DNA from: Berkiella sp964606325
Lineage (GTDB): Bacteria; Pseudomonadota; Gammaproteobacteria; Berkiellales; Berkiellaceae
NCBI GenBank assembly: GCA_964606325.1
Contig: CAZSGE010000009.1
Coordinates: 1-64,000 of the forward strand
Reading direction: 5' to 3'
DNA length: 64,000 bases
Shown: positions 8,862 through 18,247 of the stretch, piece by piece
Layout: each line of letters begins with the position of its first letter
Position numbering within the stretch: position 1 is the first letter of the stretch
Program-made: the position numbers and the translations under genes
Notes under the pieces: generated by a model
What the model saw: the letters and a program-made list of their open reading frames with translations, nothing else
Told to the model about the DNA's origin: nothing
The model's database searches: none

Positions 8862-10799
8862 TTAAGCTATACCTAACCGTTCTTTGGCCGCTCTTAAAAT
8901 CATTTCAAGAAATTGCGTGTAAGTTATGCCTGCAAATCCAGCCATCAGATTAAACTTGCCATCCCAACACCAGCCTGGATTAGGGTTCACTTCTAGCAAT
9001 TTAATATTGCCTTGTGAATCTGCCCTAAAGTCAAATCGCGCATAGTCACGACACTCTAATCTTTCAAACAAGGCTTGAGAATAATCAATTAATTTTCTAG
9101 AAACTTCATCGCTCAGATCAGCTTCTTTATATTTGATTTGATTCCAATAGGGGGAATCAGGGATCCACTTGGATTCATAAGACAATATTTTAGGCAAGTT
9201 TTCAGGCAGTTGAGAAAAATCGACTTCCATTAAAGGCAGCGTTTCAAATTTACCTGGATTCCCTATTAAGCCAACCGTATATTCGGGGCCATCTAAATAT
9301 TCTTGAATTAGGAGTGGCACACCCGGCAAAATTTCATTTAAGTAATTGATGTAATCAATCAGCTCTTCAGCGTTTTGTACCACGGCATGTTGGGTTATCC
9401 CAATCGAGCTATCGCCACAATTAGGCTTAATAATCGCAGGAAAAATATGCGGAATATGCGCTGCTTGATCAGATGGCGTGTAATACGTTTCCAGTGGCAC
9501 CGGCACATCTAAACTTTGGCCAACAGAGCGGATAAAGGATTTGTTGTAACACAGTGCTAGACAGGTTGGGCCTGCGCCAGTATAAGGAACTTTGAGCAAT
9601 TCCAGCAGTGCGGGTATATGTAATTCTTCAGCTGCTTTGTTGAAATAGCCTTCATCGCATAAATTAAAAACAAAAGCTGGCGGCGATTTAATCAGTTGTT
9701 GAATTAATGTTTTATGATTATCCAAATATGAAAAAGCATACTCATCTAAGGTTTTTAAAGAGGTTTTGAGCTGATTGATGGTTTCAAAGTCTTCTTCATT
9801 GAATTGACCATTCTTTTTGACGATGTCTGGCAATGAAGGATCGCCCATGATCACCGTCGTTTGCAATTTGCTGATTTGCGTTTTAGCCGGTATTTGTTTG
9901 GTTGGCGCGCGTGCTGTGATAAATAAACGATTCGCCATCATGCCCAGATCTTGGCCGCGGGTAGAATGCGAGAAAACATTTCCATGATTTTGAATATCGG
10001 TAAATTTTAAGTCGGTTAAAATCGCAGTGATTTCATCTAATGAATAAAGACGTTCTGCATATAACTGATCGGCCATTACGCCAATTTCAGCATTGGTGAT
10101 AACCTCTCTAGAAATAATCCGCTTACCATCAGATGATAGGCTTCTCTCGCGGTTAACAAAGTGGCTTTGATCTATCCATTCCCATGATCTGGGTTCAAAA
10201 TTTTGACTCATCCAGGTACCATCGACGATATCTAAGAGCAAAGTGCCGTTAGAGGTGAGGATCCGTTTTAAATTGTTCAATACAGCAATATCGTCTTCTT
10301 CGCGCTCAAAATAGCCAAAAGAGTTACCCATCATAAAGGCGCAATCGATAGAGCTGTCTTTTAAACGAAAATGTCTGGCATCTCCCTCTGAAAAGCTCAC
10401 GTTTAATCCCATGGCTTTAGCACGTTTGCGCGCTAAGCGAATCAAATAGCGTGATCTGTCGACGCCGTTAACAAAGCGAAATCCCCGTTTTGCCAGCTCC
10501 AAGGAGTGCCGACCTTGCCCACAACATAAATCCAGCAAGCGAGAATCAGGCAAAATGCCCGTTTCTTTAATCAAGATGTTGACATCCACTTCGGTATTTA
10601 AACTGTTTTCAACGACATCGCCGTCTGTTTTTAAATACAAAGAGTTGAAGAGTGTTTTCCACCATTCTGGCGGCAGGTGACGCTCAAGATCTGAAATAGG
10701 TCCCAAGGTGCGTTGGTTCTCGCCTTGGCTTGTTTTGCTGACTTTAGGTTTTTTCTTAGGAGCATTTTTTACAGGTTTAGGACTTTCGACGATACTCAT
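8862..10799 (-). CDS. Fusion: SAM-dependent methyltransferase + D-Ala-D-Ala-ligase-like ATP-grasp
   Basis: A 645-residue two-domain protein. After a Lys/Pro-rich N-terminus, residues ~50-300 are a class I methyltransferase with LLDLCCGQGRHSLELA as the SAM-binding motif and FMMGNSFGYF further on. From ~315 to the end is a complete ATP-grasp ligase (IIKPNCGDSSIGIT, LLIQEYLDGPEYTVGLIG, metal-binding LLEVNPNPGW) strongly resembling the stand-alone protein at 4173-5189. The pairing suggests synthesis of an N- or O-methylated dipeptide-like molecule, which is inference. No frameshift or stop separates the domains. AAGGAAT lies 13 bases upstream of the ATG. Confidence 0.85.
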   Translation of the reverse strand: MSIVESPKPVKNAPKKKPKVSKTSQGENQRTLGPISDLERHLPPEWWKTLFNSLYLKTDGDVVENSLNTEVDVNILIKETGILPDSRLLDLCCGQGRHSLELAKRGFRFVNGVDRSRYLIRLARKRAKAMGLNVSFSEGDARHFRLKDSSIDCAFMMGNSFGYFEREEDDIAVLNNLKRILTSNGTLLLDIVDGTWMSQNFEPRSWEWIDQSHFVNRERSLSSDGKRIISREVITNAEIGVMADQLYAERLYSLDEITAILTDLKFTDIQNHGNVFSHSTRGQDLGMMANRLFITARAPTKQIPAKTQISKLQTTVIMGDPSLPDIVKKNGQFNEEDFETINQLKTSLKTLDEYAFSYLDNHKTLIQQLIKSPPAFVFNLCDEGYFNKAAEELHIPALLELLKVPYTGAGPTCLALCYNKSFIRSVGQSLDVPVPLETYYTPSDQAAHIPHIFPAIIKPNCGDSSIGITQHAVVQNAEELIDYINYLNEILPGVPLLIQEYLDGPEYTVGLIGNPGKFETLPLMEVDFSQLPENLPKILSYESKWIPDSPYWNQIKYKEADLSDEVSRKLIDYSQALFERLECRDYARFDFRADSQGNIKLLEVNPNPGWCWDGKFNLMAGFAGITYTQFLEMILRAAKERLGIA

Positions 10800-10886
10800 G
10801 CGCGATTCAAGATTCCTTGTTGGTGAGAGAATTTTTGGGGCTAGTATATAGAGCGTTGTTACGATTTAATATATCAAAGGGGCTGT

Positions 10887-11423
10887 TTATTTGCTCTGGG
10901 AAAGATAATTATTTTTTAGTTTGACATAACTTGTCGCACTATAGCGGATAAACGCCAGCTCCTTTTCGGTTAAAGGACGCTTTTTGACCGCAGGTGCCCC
11001 GACCCAGAGATAACCACTCTCTAGTGTTTTGCCTGGTGGTACTAGGCTACCTGCGCCTAAAATCACATCAGATTCAATCACAGCCTTATCGAGCACGATA
11101 GAGCCCATACCAATGATGCACAGGGACGAAATGGTGCAGGCATGCAATGTTACTTTGTGTCCCACGGTAACATCATTACCAATAATCAATGGTTGGCCGC
11201 CAGGGTGGTATTCACTGTCGTGAGTTACATGCAAGACACAGCCATCTTGGATACTGGTTCTATCTCCAATGGTAATGTGATGAATATCGCCACGAATGCT
11301 GGCAAATGGCCAGACAGAGCTGTCATCGCCAATGGTGACATTACCTATGACAACCGCCATATCGTCTATATAGGTGTTTGCCCCAATCTGTGGCGTTGCT
11401 TGCAAAAAGCGGCGTACGCTCAT
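10887..11423 (-). CDS. Gamma-class carbonic anhydrase-like hexapeptide protein
   Basis: A 178-residue left-handed beta-helix protein of the YrdA/CaiE/gamma-carbonic-anhydrase group. Hexapeptide repeats run through the centre (VIGNVTIGDDSSVWPFASIRG, IIGNDVTVGHKVTLHA). The metal-ligand histidines are seen in VLHVTH and VTVGHKVTLHAC. Most YrdA-like proteins bind zinc, but carbonic anhydrase activity is often unproven. It is preceded by an AAGGAGA ribosome site and stands between the fusion enzyme gene and a long palindromic element. Confidence 0.9.
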   Translation of the reverse strand: MSVRRFLQATPQIGANTYIDDMAVVIGNVTIGDDSSVWPFASIRGDIHHITIGDRTSIQDGCVLHVTHDSEYHPGGQPLIIGNDVTVGHKVTLHACTISSLCIIGMGSIVLDKAVIESDVILGAGSLVPPGKTLESGYLWVGAPAVKKRPLTEKELAFIRYSATSYVKLKNNYLSQSK

Positions 11424-11520
11424 GTTTTCTCCTTGGGGGTAAATTGTGTTACTTGAGAATACAAGCTACTGAAAAATAATCAAGGATCACTATTGTGCTA
11501 GTTCTCCAGATATATTGATC

Positions 11521-11619
11521 CACTTGAGTTTTAGGTTTATTTTGGTGAGCGTAGTCATGTTTGAGTGCCCTCAGGCACGAGTTTACGCAGCAACCAAAAA
11601 TAAACCTAAAACTCAAGTG
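11521..11619. repeat. Long palindromic intergenic element (family member 1)
   Basis: Outer arms at 11521-11546 and 11593-11619 are complementary over 26-27 bases with a single one-base bulge (outer end CACTTGAGTTTTAGG). Inside is a smaller stem around GTGCC/GGCAC and an AGTCATGT motif. The same architecture and the AGTCATGT motif recur at 44561-44689. It separates the convergent-side end of gor from the start region of the hexapeptide protein. Confidence 0.75.
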
Positions 11620-11639
11620 TGATGCCTGTATGGGAGGGG

Positions 11640-12989
11640 CTACACCATCGTCACGAGCTCTTCGCTACTGGTAGGATGAATCGCAACCACCGCATCAAAA
11701 TCGCGCTTGCGCGCACCCATGGTGATAGCAACAGCAAAACCTTGCAGCATTTCGTCGCATCCATCACCGATGATGTGGCACCCAATCACTTTATCTGTGC
11801 TTGCCTGCACAATAAGCTTCATGGCGGTTTTTTGTGGATTTGCCAAGAAGCTTTGCGACATGGGGGTGAACTGTGTTTGATAAATGCGCACATCATCTGC
11901 AAAACGCGCACGCGCTTGTGTTTCGGTTAAGCCCACGGTGCCCATCGGTGGATGACTAAACACCACTGTTGGGATATTTTCAAAGTTTAATTTACTGTGG
12001 GGCTGCTGGTTAAATAATCGCGCCGCGAGTAAGCGCCCGGCTTTAATAGCAACAGGTGTTAGTGGCATGTGTCCGGTGACATCACCTAGCGCATAAATGC
12101 CAGGTGTTTGTGTATTTTGATATTCGTCAACGCTGATCATGCCATGTTTGTCTGCACTGAGGCCAACTTGCGCAAGGTTCAGTGCCTCGGTATTGCCATG
12201 ACGCCCAATGGCAAACACAATGCAATCAAAGCCACCTAAAGTGGCTTGTTTTTCAAAGATAACTTGCAACGTACCGTCATGGTTTTTTTCAATCGCAACG
12301 GGAACATGATGTGGTTTCAAATTAATGCCTTGTTGTTCATAGTGTTGAGTTATCTTTTCACTTAACATGGCATCAAAACTTCTGAGCACTGTTTCATGAC
12401 GAAAACACAGTGTGGTGTCACAGCCAAGATTTTTTAACATACCTGCAAATTCAACAGCAATGTAGCCTGCACCAATGATAAGCACTTTGGTGGGTAATTT
12501 CTGTAAAGCAAAAAAACCGTTTGAATCGATGGCTAATTGTGCACCAGGTATGTTTGGGATGGTGGGTTTGCCACCGGTGGCGATAACAATGTGTTTGGCT
12601 TCAAATATTTCATCACCCACTTTAACCATGCCTTGGCCGACAAAGGAGCCAGCACCTTTTATTAGAGCCACCTGATTACTATTTAATTTATTGGAATAAC
12701 CTTGGTGAAGCCTCTCAATATAAGCTTGGCGCTTTTGGACAAAATATGGCCAATCTATAGGGCTTGTTTTTGCAGTGAATCCAAAGGCAGGTGCTTCATT
12801 GAGCGCCATCGCATGGTGGCTAGCAAGCCAGATGAGCTTTTTGGGAACGCAGCCCACATTAACACAGGTGCCACCAATGAGTGATGACTCGATGAGGGCG
12901 CACTTAGCGCCAAATTGAGCCGCTTTATTGACAGTCGCAATGCCGCCACTGCCCCCGCCGATTGCTATCAAATCGAATTTTTTGTGCAT
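11640..12989 (-). CDS. gor: Glutathione-disulfide reductase
   Basis: An NADPH- and FAD-dependent disulfide reductase keeping glutathione reduced in the cytoplasm. The 449 residues match the family. It shows the FAD-binding AIGGGSGGIATVNKA at the N-terminus, the redox-active disulfide in GGTCVNVGCVPKK, a second dinucleotide motif GAGYIAVEFAGML, the ALGDVTG FAD site and the C-terminal catalytic AIHPTSSEE. It stands alone, divergent from prlC. The ribosome site before ATG 12989 is weak. Confidence 0.95.
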   Translation of the reverse strand: MHKKFDLIAIGGGSGGIATVNKAAQFGAKCALIESSLIGGTCVNVGCVPKKLIWLASHHAMALNEAPAFGFTAKTSPIDWPYFVQKRQAYIERLHQGYSNKLNSNQVALIKGAGSFVGQGMVKVGDEIFEAKHIVIATGGKPTIPNIPGAQLAIDSNGFFALQKLPTKVLIIGAGYIAVEFAGMLKNLGCDTTLCFRHETVLRSFDAMLSEKITQHYEQQGINLKPHHVPVAIEKNHDGTLQVIFEKQATLGGFDCIVFAIGRHGNTEALNLAQVGLSADKHGMISVDEYQNTQTPGIYALGDVTGHMPLTPVAIKAGRLLAARLFNQQPHSKLNFENIPTVVFSHPPMGTVGLTETQARARFADDVRIYQTQFTPMSQSFLANPQKTAMKLIVQASTDKVIGCHIIGDGCDEMLQGFAVAITMGARKRDFDAVVAIHPTSSEELVTMV

Positions 12990-13084
12990 TATCTGACTTA
13001 CGCTTATGTCTTTAGTTTAATTTCAGGTTACATTATCCTACTTGATTGAGCATTGTGTACATTGAATTAAGGTAAGCATTACTA

Positions 13085-15139
13085 ATGACTAATCCATTAT
13101 TAAAGGACAGCCCCCTACCACCGTTCGAAGAGATCAAAGCAAGTGATGTGGAGCCGGCTATTACTGAATTGATTAGCTTAAACTTAAAAACCATAGATGA
13201 ACTCCTTGCCAAGATTGAAACACCTACTTGGCAAAATTTGATTGAACCCATCGAGGTGTTAGAAGATAACCTAAGCAAAGCTTGGTCACCGGTGGGACAC
13301 TTAAATGGCGTTGTGAATACACCTGAACTGAGAAATGCTTATAACAATTGTTTGCCTAAATTATCCGATTACAGCACCAAAATTGGGCAAAACCAGGCGC
13401 TTTATCAAGCGTACCAGGCGCTGGCCTCAAGCGCGGAGTTTAACAAGCTCACCAAAGAGCAACAAAAAGTCATCACCAATGCCTTGCGCGATTTTAAACT
13501 GCAAGGCGTAGCGTTATCGGCTGATAAACGAGAAGAATTCGCTAAATTGAGCCAAGAATTGTCACAATTTGAAAGCCAATTTCAAGATCATGTGATGGAT
13601 GCAACCGATCACTGGCATTTGGATGTCACAGAAAGCCAAATGTTGGCCGGATTGCCTGAGCAAGCCATAAAATTAGCAAAACAAGTCGCTGAGAAAGCGA
13701 ACGTTGTCGGTTGGCGTGTTACTTTAGACTTTCCCAGTTATCAATCGATAATCACTTATGCTGATAATCGCTCGCTTCGGAAACAGATCCATGAGGCTTA
13801 TTTTACCAGAGCATCAAGCATTGGCCCTGACGGCGGGAAATTCGATAATACCCAACTAATGGAAAAAATAGTGGCCACACGTCATGCCATGGCCAATCTG
13901 TTGGGCTTTGAAAATTATGCCAAGCGCAGTTTAGCGACCAAAATGGCCAAATCGACCGATCAAGTGCTGACATTTTTAATTGATTTAGCCAATAGAGCTA
14001 AGCCCTTTGCGCAAAAAGAATTTGCAGAACTTTCTGCTTTTGCCAAAGGTGAATATAACGTTGAAAAACTTGAACCCTGGGATGTTGCTTACTACAGTGA
14101 AAAACTCAGACAAAAAAGGTTTGCGATATCGCAAGAAACGTTGCGACCCTATTTTCCCGTGCCTAAAGTCATTGCCGGGATGTTTGAAGTAGTCAATCGT
14201 TTATATGGCCTGAGCATAAAAGAAAAAAAGGGTGTGCAGACATGGCATGCCGATGTGCACTTTTATGAAATATATGATAGTGAGAAAAACTTACGCGGCC
14301 AATTTTACTTAGATTTATTTGCACGCAATCAAAAACGCAGTGGTGCTTGGATGGATGAGGCGCGTGTGCGCCGTCGCTTAGAAGATGGACAACACCAAAC
14401 ACCGGTTGCCTATTTGACTTGTAATTTTAGAGCACCAATAGGTGACATGCCCTCTTTGTTAACACACGATGAAGTGTTAACCATGTTCCATGAGTTTGGC
14501 CATGGCTTACATCATATGTTAACTAAAATGGAATGTGCCGGTGTTTCGGGTATCAATGGCGTTGCTTGGGACGCAGTAGAATTGCCTAGTCAATTTATGG
14601 AAAACTGGTGCTGGGAAAAAGAGGCTTTGAGTTTTATCTCAGGGCATTATCAAACCAATGAACCGTTGCCAGATGATTTATTACAAAAAATGCATCGCGC
14701 AAAAAATTTCCAATCAGGCATGATGCTATTACGTCAAATTGAATTTAGTTTATTTGATTTTCGTCTTCACCTTGAATATGACCCAGAAAAAGGCGCGCGA
14801 GCGCAAGAAATTTTAGACGAGGTGCGAGCACTTTACAGTGTTACACCGGTTGCACCTTATAATCGCTTTGCTCACAGCTTTGGTCATATATTTTCAGGTG
14901 GCTATGCAGCGGGATATTATAGTTACCTGTGGGCTGAAGTTTTATCACAAGATGCTTTTTCACGATTTGAAAGTGAGGGCATTTTCAATGCTGCAACAGG
15001 CCGGGACTTTTTGCATAAAATTTTAGAAAAAGGTGGCTCAGAAGAACCTGAAGTCTTGTTTAAAGATTTTCGAGGCAGAGATCCCGATATCAGTGCTTTA
15101 CTGCAACATCGTGGTTTGACTGAAAATGCATCAATGTAA
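13085..15139 (+). CDS. prlC: Oligopeptidase A (M3 metallopeptidase)
   Basis: A cytoplasmic zinc endopeptidase that degrades short peptides, including signal-peptide fragments. The 684 residues match E. coli PrlC. The zinc motif HEFGHGLHH lies near residue 469, with the third ligand downstream in VELPSQFMENWCWE. The C-terminal SFGHIFSGGYAAGYYSYLW is the substrate-binding Gly/Tyr segment of the family. It is transcribed divergently from gor with about 95 bases between. Confidence 0.95.
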   Translation: MTNPLLKDSPLPPFEEIKASDVEPAITELISLNLKTIDELLAKIETPTWQNLIEPIEVLEDNLSKAWSPVGHLNGVVNTPELRNAYNNCLPKLSDYSTKIGQNQALYQAYQALASSAEFNKLTKEQQKVITNALRDFKLQGVALSADKREEFAKLSQELSQFESQFQDHVMDATDHWHLDVTESQMLAGLPEQAIKLAKQVAEKANVVGWRVTLDFPSYQSIITYADNRSLRKQIHEAYFTRASSIGPDGGKFDNTQLMEKIVATRHAMANLLGFENYAKRSLATKMAKSTDQVLTFLIDLANRAKPFAQKEFAELSAFAKGEYNVEKLEPWDVAYYSEKLRQKRFAISQETLRPYFPVPKVIAGMFEVVNRLYGLSIKEKKGVQTWHADVHFYEIYDSEKNLRGQFYLDLFARNQKRSGAWMDEARVRRRLEDGQHQTPVAYLTCNFRAPIGDMPSLLTHDEVLTMFHEFGHGLHHMLTKMECAGVSGINGVAWDAVELPSQFMENWCWEKEALSFISGHYQTNEPLPDDLLQKMHRAKNFQSGMMLLRQIEFSLFDFRLHLEYDPEKGARAQEILDEVRALYSVTPVAPYNRFAHSFGHIFSGGYAAGYYSYLWAEVLSQDAFSRFESEGIFNAATGRDFLHKILEKGGSEEPEVLFKDFRGRDPDISALLQHRGLTENASM

Positions 15140-15479
15140 ATAAGCAAGAAAAATCAGTTCTTTTGTGGTTGATTAACTTCATAGCATTTTGTCATCGTAA
15201 TGCTACCCCTGATAGGGGGTGGTATTACATGCAATAGTCGTTTGGTAGATACACACATGTTAGCGGTTGGATATCCTATAGTAATTAGTTGGGATTACTT
15301 CATTTATAACTCAATGAAGATATTAAAAAAGTTGGAAAACTATCCATTTATACAGAAAATTTGTATAATGAAACTTGTGATTGAGATTTTCTAACGAATT
15401 CCAATCAACAAACATGCCTACCTATCATGACACATGTTTGCAGTATAGTCAGAGGCTAGTAATTCTCGCGAGGTAAACC
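15140..15479. other. Intergenic region prlC-rmf (340 bases)
   Basis: No convincing gene. An imperfect hairpin around 15202-15230 (CTACCCCTGATAGGGGGTGG) may end prlC transcription. A 7-base dyad AAACATG/CATGTTT at about 15410-15438 lies close to the rmf start and could be part of its promoter region. A 64-codon frame at 15200-15394 lacks a ribosome site and family features. Confidence 0.4.
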
Positions 15480-15686
15480 ATGAAAAGAGCTAAGCGCGAC
15501 ATGACTGAAAGAGCGTATAAACTTGGTTATAATCAAGGATTAAAGGGACATGCAAAGGAACGTTGTCCTTATCATGAATCGGAGAAAAGAGGACAGTGGA
15601 TGGGTGGATGGCGACAGGGACATGCGTTTTATGTTGCCGGTTACAGGACGCCTCAAGAAGTCTGGCAGCAAAGTGCAAGTGGATAA
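15480..15686 (+). CDS. rmf: Ribosome modulation factor
   Basis: A small basic protein that promotes 100S ribosome dimers in stationary phase. The 68 residues match RMF: MKRAKRD at the start, then GYNQGLKGHAKERCPY and QWMGGWRQGH, corresponding to the conserved CPY...WLGGWR core of E. coli RMF. GAGGT lies 5 bases before the ATG. A strong rho-independent terminator follows at once. The protein is slightly longer at its C-terminus than the E. coli form. Confidence 0.93.
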   Translation: MKRAKRDMTERAYKLGYNQGLKGHAKERCPYHESEKRGQWMGGWRQGHAFYVAGYRTPQEVWQQSASG

Positions 15687-15700
15687 CAGCACAAAAATTC

Positions 15701-15728
15701 AAAAAACCCCGCTAGTTCGGGGTTTTTT
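15701..15728. terminator. Bidirectional rho-independent terminator after rmf
   Basis: Perfect arms AAAAAACCCCG and CGGGGTTTTTT around a 6-base loop. The A and T tails make it work in both directions. The stop codon of the opposing small ORF (15712-15879) lies in the loop. Confidence 0.9.
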
Positions 15729-15879
15729 TATGGGGTTTGTCTTTTGTCGATTTCGTTTCTATCTCTTTATGGGGTTGAGGTAATGGGGGCGTGTGGGATG
15801 TAGATGTATACTTATTTGAAGTGAGTGCCTTTTCGATAGCTTCTTTAGTAATATCCAGTGGGTCGCGCGGTTTAGACAT
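15712..15879 (-). CDS. Small hypothetical protein (55 residues)
   Basis: A short frame on the minus strand beginning MSKPRDPLDITKEAIEKAL and continuing with a hydrophilic Pro/Lys/Thr-rich tail to PHKKTPN. AGAAGG lies 5 bases before the ATG and the stop falls inside the rmf terminator, which would also end this transcript. The N-terminal amphipathic helix and disordered tail look protein-like, but no family is recognised and it could be spurious. Confidence 0.5.
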   Translation of the reverse strand: MSKPRDPLDITKEAIEKALTSNKYTSTSHTPPLPQPHKEIETKSTKDKPHKKTPN

Positions 15880-15992
15880 ACACACCTTCTGGTAAATGAG
15901 TCATCTTGTTTGTTAGACACAAAGAAAATACAAGCAGTTCCTTTATACTTAATCAATAAGCGACCTAATTGTTAACTGAATAAAGCACCAGC

Positions 15993-17582
15993 ATGAATAA
16001 AACAAATAAAGAAATACAACGCAAAATTGACGAAGTGCACTCATTGCTGCAAAAAGAGAAAATGAAGGCAGCAACTAATCTATTAAATGAACTAATTGAA
16101 AAGCGCCCAAGCGATCCTAACGTATTATTGCTATTGGGTATTGCAGCACTTAGACAAAAAGATTACGAATTAGCTCAAACCTATTTGCAAAATGCGATTT
16201 CACAAGATAACCAATTAAGTGAAGCGCACTACAACTTGGCAACATTATATGTTGAGCGCGAGGAATACGATAAAGCCATTGAAGAATATCAAAAGATGAG
16301 CAGCTTAGCTGCGTCTTATGCTGCGCAAATGAATCTAGCTTTAGCCTTTGAACACAATTGGCGCTTTTTAGAGGCGAAAATAATATATGAAAGTCTTCTT
16401 GAACAGTATCCAGAAGACACAAATATCTATCTACATCTTGGAAATGTGTTGGTTAAACTATTAAATATAAAAGGGGCTATTGCTATCTATGAGCGTGGCC
16501 TAATGTTGGCTCCTAAATCTATTGATTTATTGAATCATTTGGGGGTGGCTCTCTTTAAAGATCATCAGCTGCAGCGTTCAGCAAAATGTTTTCATAAAGT
16601 ATTGGCGATGAAGCCCGATAATGTACAAGCGCTTTTTCAATTAAGCCAGCAGCACCCATTCAAAGATGAAAGTTTTCCCGAAACAAAAGCACTGCAAGAA
16701 ATACTCAGCTCAAACAATGCAAACGTTGACGATCAAGCTTTATGTCATTTTGCCTTGGGCAGAATATATGATGTTAGTGATTTTTATGAGCGTGCTTTTT
16801 TTCACTATGAAAAAGCCAATTCGTTGTGTGCAAAGCTGGGCCATTACGACGAAAATGATGTTATCAACAAAATGAATAGGGTTAAATCACTTTTTGATAG
16901 TAAAACTATCCAACAAAAAGCCTTATTGTCAGATGCAAAGCCCGTCTTTATTGTTGGTATGTCAGGTGAAGGTAAGCAACTGCTAGCTAAAACCTTAGCA
17001 ATGCATCCACAGGTGGGTATGCTTTCGCAGCAGCGTTTACTTAGCCATGAATTGAACAAGATGATAACCGATCCGGATTTGCTCCTAAATGCAAATAGCG
17101 CCACTTTAAAGCAAATTGCAAACAATTATTTAGAAACAGTGGCAAAATTAGCACCAAATTTTCAGCTTGTTTGTGATGCTGCGCCAGATAATTTTTTCAT
17201 CCTGGGCTTGATTGCAATATTATTTCCTAAGGCTCCAATTATACATTGTACCAGGCATCCCATGGATTTATGTTTGGCCAATTATTTTCATTATGGCAAA
17301 GAAAACCGCTATGCGCATCACTTAACCACTTTAGGAAGATATTATCAACACTATGCAAAGTTGATGAGTTATTGGCAAAGTATTGGCATTGCAAATCGTA
17401 TAGAAGTTAAATATGAAGAGCTCATCGAAAATCCCACGCAAACTATCAAAGTGCTTTTTCAAGCATTACATATCGACAACCCAAACCCATCACTTCCTCG
17501 TTTACATAGTGATGAAATAGATCGTTGGAAAAAGTATCAACACTTTTTACAGCCCTTAATTGAAGTGCTGTATGAAACTTAA
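15993..17582 (+). CDS. TPR-repeat protein with C-terminal sulfotransferase domain
   Basis: A 529-residue fusion. Residues ~10-240 are tandem tetratricopeptide repeats (e.g. PNVLLLLGIAALRQKDYELA, SEAHYNLATLYVEREEYDKA). From ~305 on is a sulfotransferase-like domain: the PAPS 5'-phosphate loop region is VFIVGMSGEGKQLLAKTLA, the 3'-phosphate region is IIHCTRHPMDLCLANYF, and VKYEELIENPTQTIKVLF is the typical C-terminal motif. The loop lacks the usual PRSGTT spelling, so activity is uncertain. The acceptor could be protein or glycan. No signal peptide. Confidence 0.82.
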   Translation: MNKTNKEIQRKIDEVHSLLQKEKMKAATNLLNELIEKRPSDPNVLLLLGIAALRQKDYELAQTYLQNAISQDNQLSEAHYNLATLYVEREEYDKAIEEYQKMSSLAASYAAQMNLALAFEHNWRFLEAKIIYESLLEQYPEDTNIYLHLGNVLVKLLNIKGAIAIYERGLMLAPKSIDLLNHLGVALFKDHQLQRSAKCFHKVLAMKPDNVQALFQLSQQHPFKDESFPETKALQEILSSNNANVDDQALCHFALGRIYDVSDFYERAFFHYEKANSLCAKLGHYDENDVINKMNRVKSLFDSKTIQQKALLSDAKPVFIVGMSGEGKQLLAKTLAMHPQVGMLSQQRLLSHELNKMITDPDLLLNANSATLKQIANNYLETVAKLAPNFQLVCDAAPDNFFILGLIAILFPKAPIIHCTRHPMDLCLANYFHYGKENRYAHHLTTLGRYYQHYAKLMSYWQSIGIANRIEVKYEELIENPTQTIKVLFQALHIDNPNPSLPRLHSDEIDRWKKYQHFLQPLIEVLYET

Positions 17583-17679
17583 ATTGTTCTAAGCAATTCT
17601 TAGGCATTTTAGCTTTTTTCTAAATGCAGCGCGTATATAAGTACATACACGAAGAGTGGTCCGAGCCACTATGTCGTTG

Positions 17680-18114
17680 TTATTCCTGCGTTCTTACCGT
17701 CAACACATCACAATGGGCTTGATTAATGATGCCATTGGCTGTGGAGCCCAGTAGTTTATGTATCCCGTGCTTACTGTGTGCACCAACGACAATAAGATCA
17801 GCACCCATCTTTTTCGCAACTTCCACAATCGTTGATGTTGGGGGGCCGACTTCAAGCATAAATTGATGCAAGGTAAGATCAAATCCTTTTGAGATCACTT
17901 CAAACGTCTTTCTAGCATCATCTGCAATGCGCTTTTCCATTTCAACGAAGGCATTGCCAGGAGAGCCCCCATAAGAATAAATTGGTTCCATTACGTGAAT
18001 AACATGGAGTGTTGCATTCAGTGCCTTCGCCATTTTTGTTGCTTGAGACAGGGTATACACATCATGTTTCACACGTAAATCAACAGCGAGTAGAATTTTC
18101 TTGTAATTGGACAT
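17680..18114 (-). CDS. Universal stress protein, UspA family
   Basis: A 144-residue single-domain UspA protein. It begins KKILLAVDL and has the ATP-binding Gly motif near the C-terminus, GAHSKHGIHKLLGSTANGII (G-2x-G-9x-G-S/T), so it is probably an ATP-binding member. AAGGAAT precedes the ATG. It forms a single-gene unit between the sulfotransferase and the split HD-GYP gene. Confidence 0.92.
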   Translation of the reverse strand: MSNYKKILLAVDLRVKHDVYTLSQATKMAKALNATLHVIHVMEPIYSYGGSPGNAFVEMEKRIADDARKTFEVISKGFDLTLHQFMLEVGPPTSTIVEVAKKMGADLIVVGAHSKHGIHKLLGSTANGIINQAHCDVLTVRTQE

Positions 18115-18247
18115 GATGGCATTCCTTAGAAATTCGCGCTTTTAAATAATTGAATTATAGTCGTTCTTGCTTTACTTTGAATGGTGTAGATTCACGGTAA
18201 GTGTGGTAATAAAACTCTTTTAATTAATCCTGGCATTACAAGATGCT

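Noticed and set aside
15200..15394. 64-codon plus-strand frame between prlC and rmf
   Set aside because: No ribosome site, no recognisable domain, and it covers the presumed prlC terminator and rmf promoter region.
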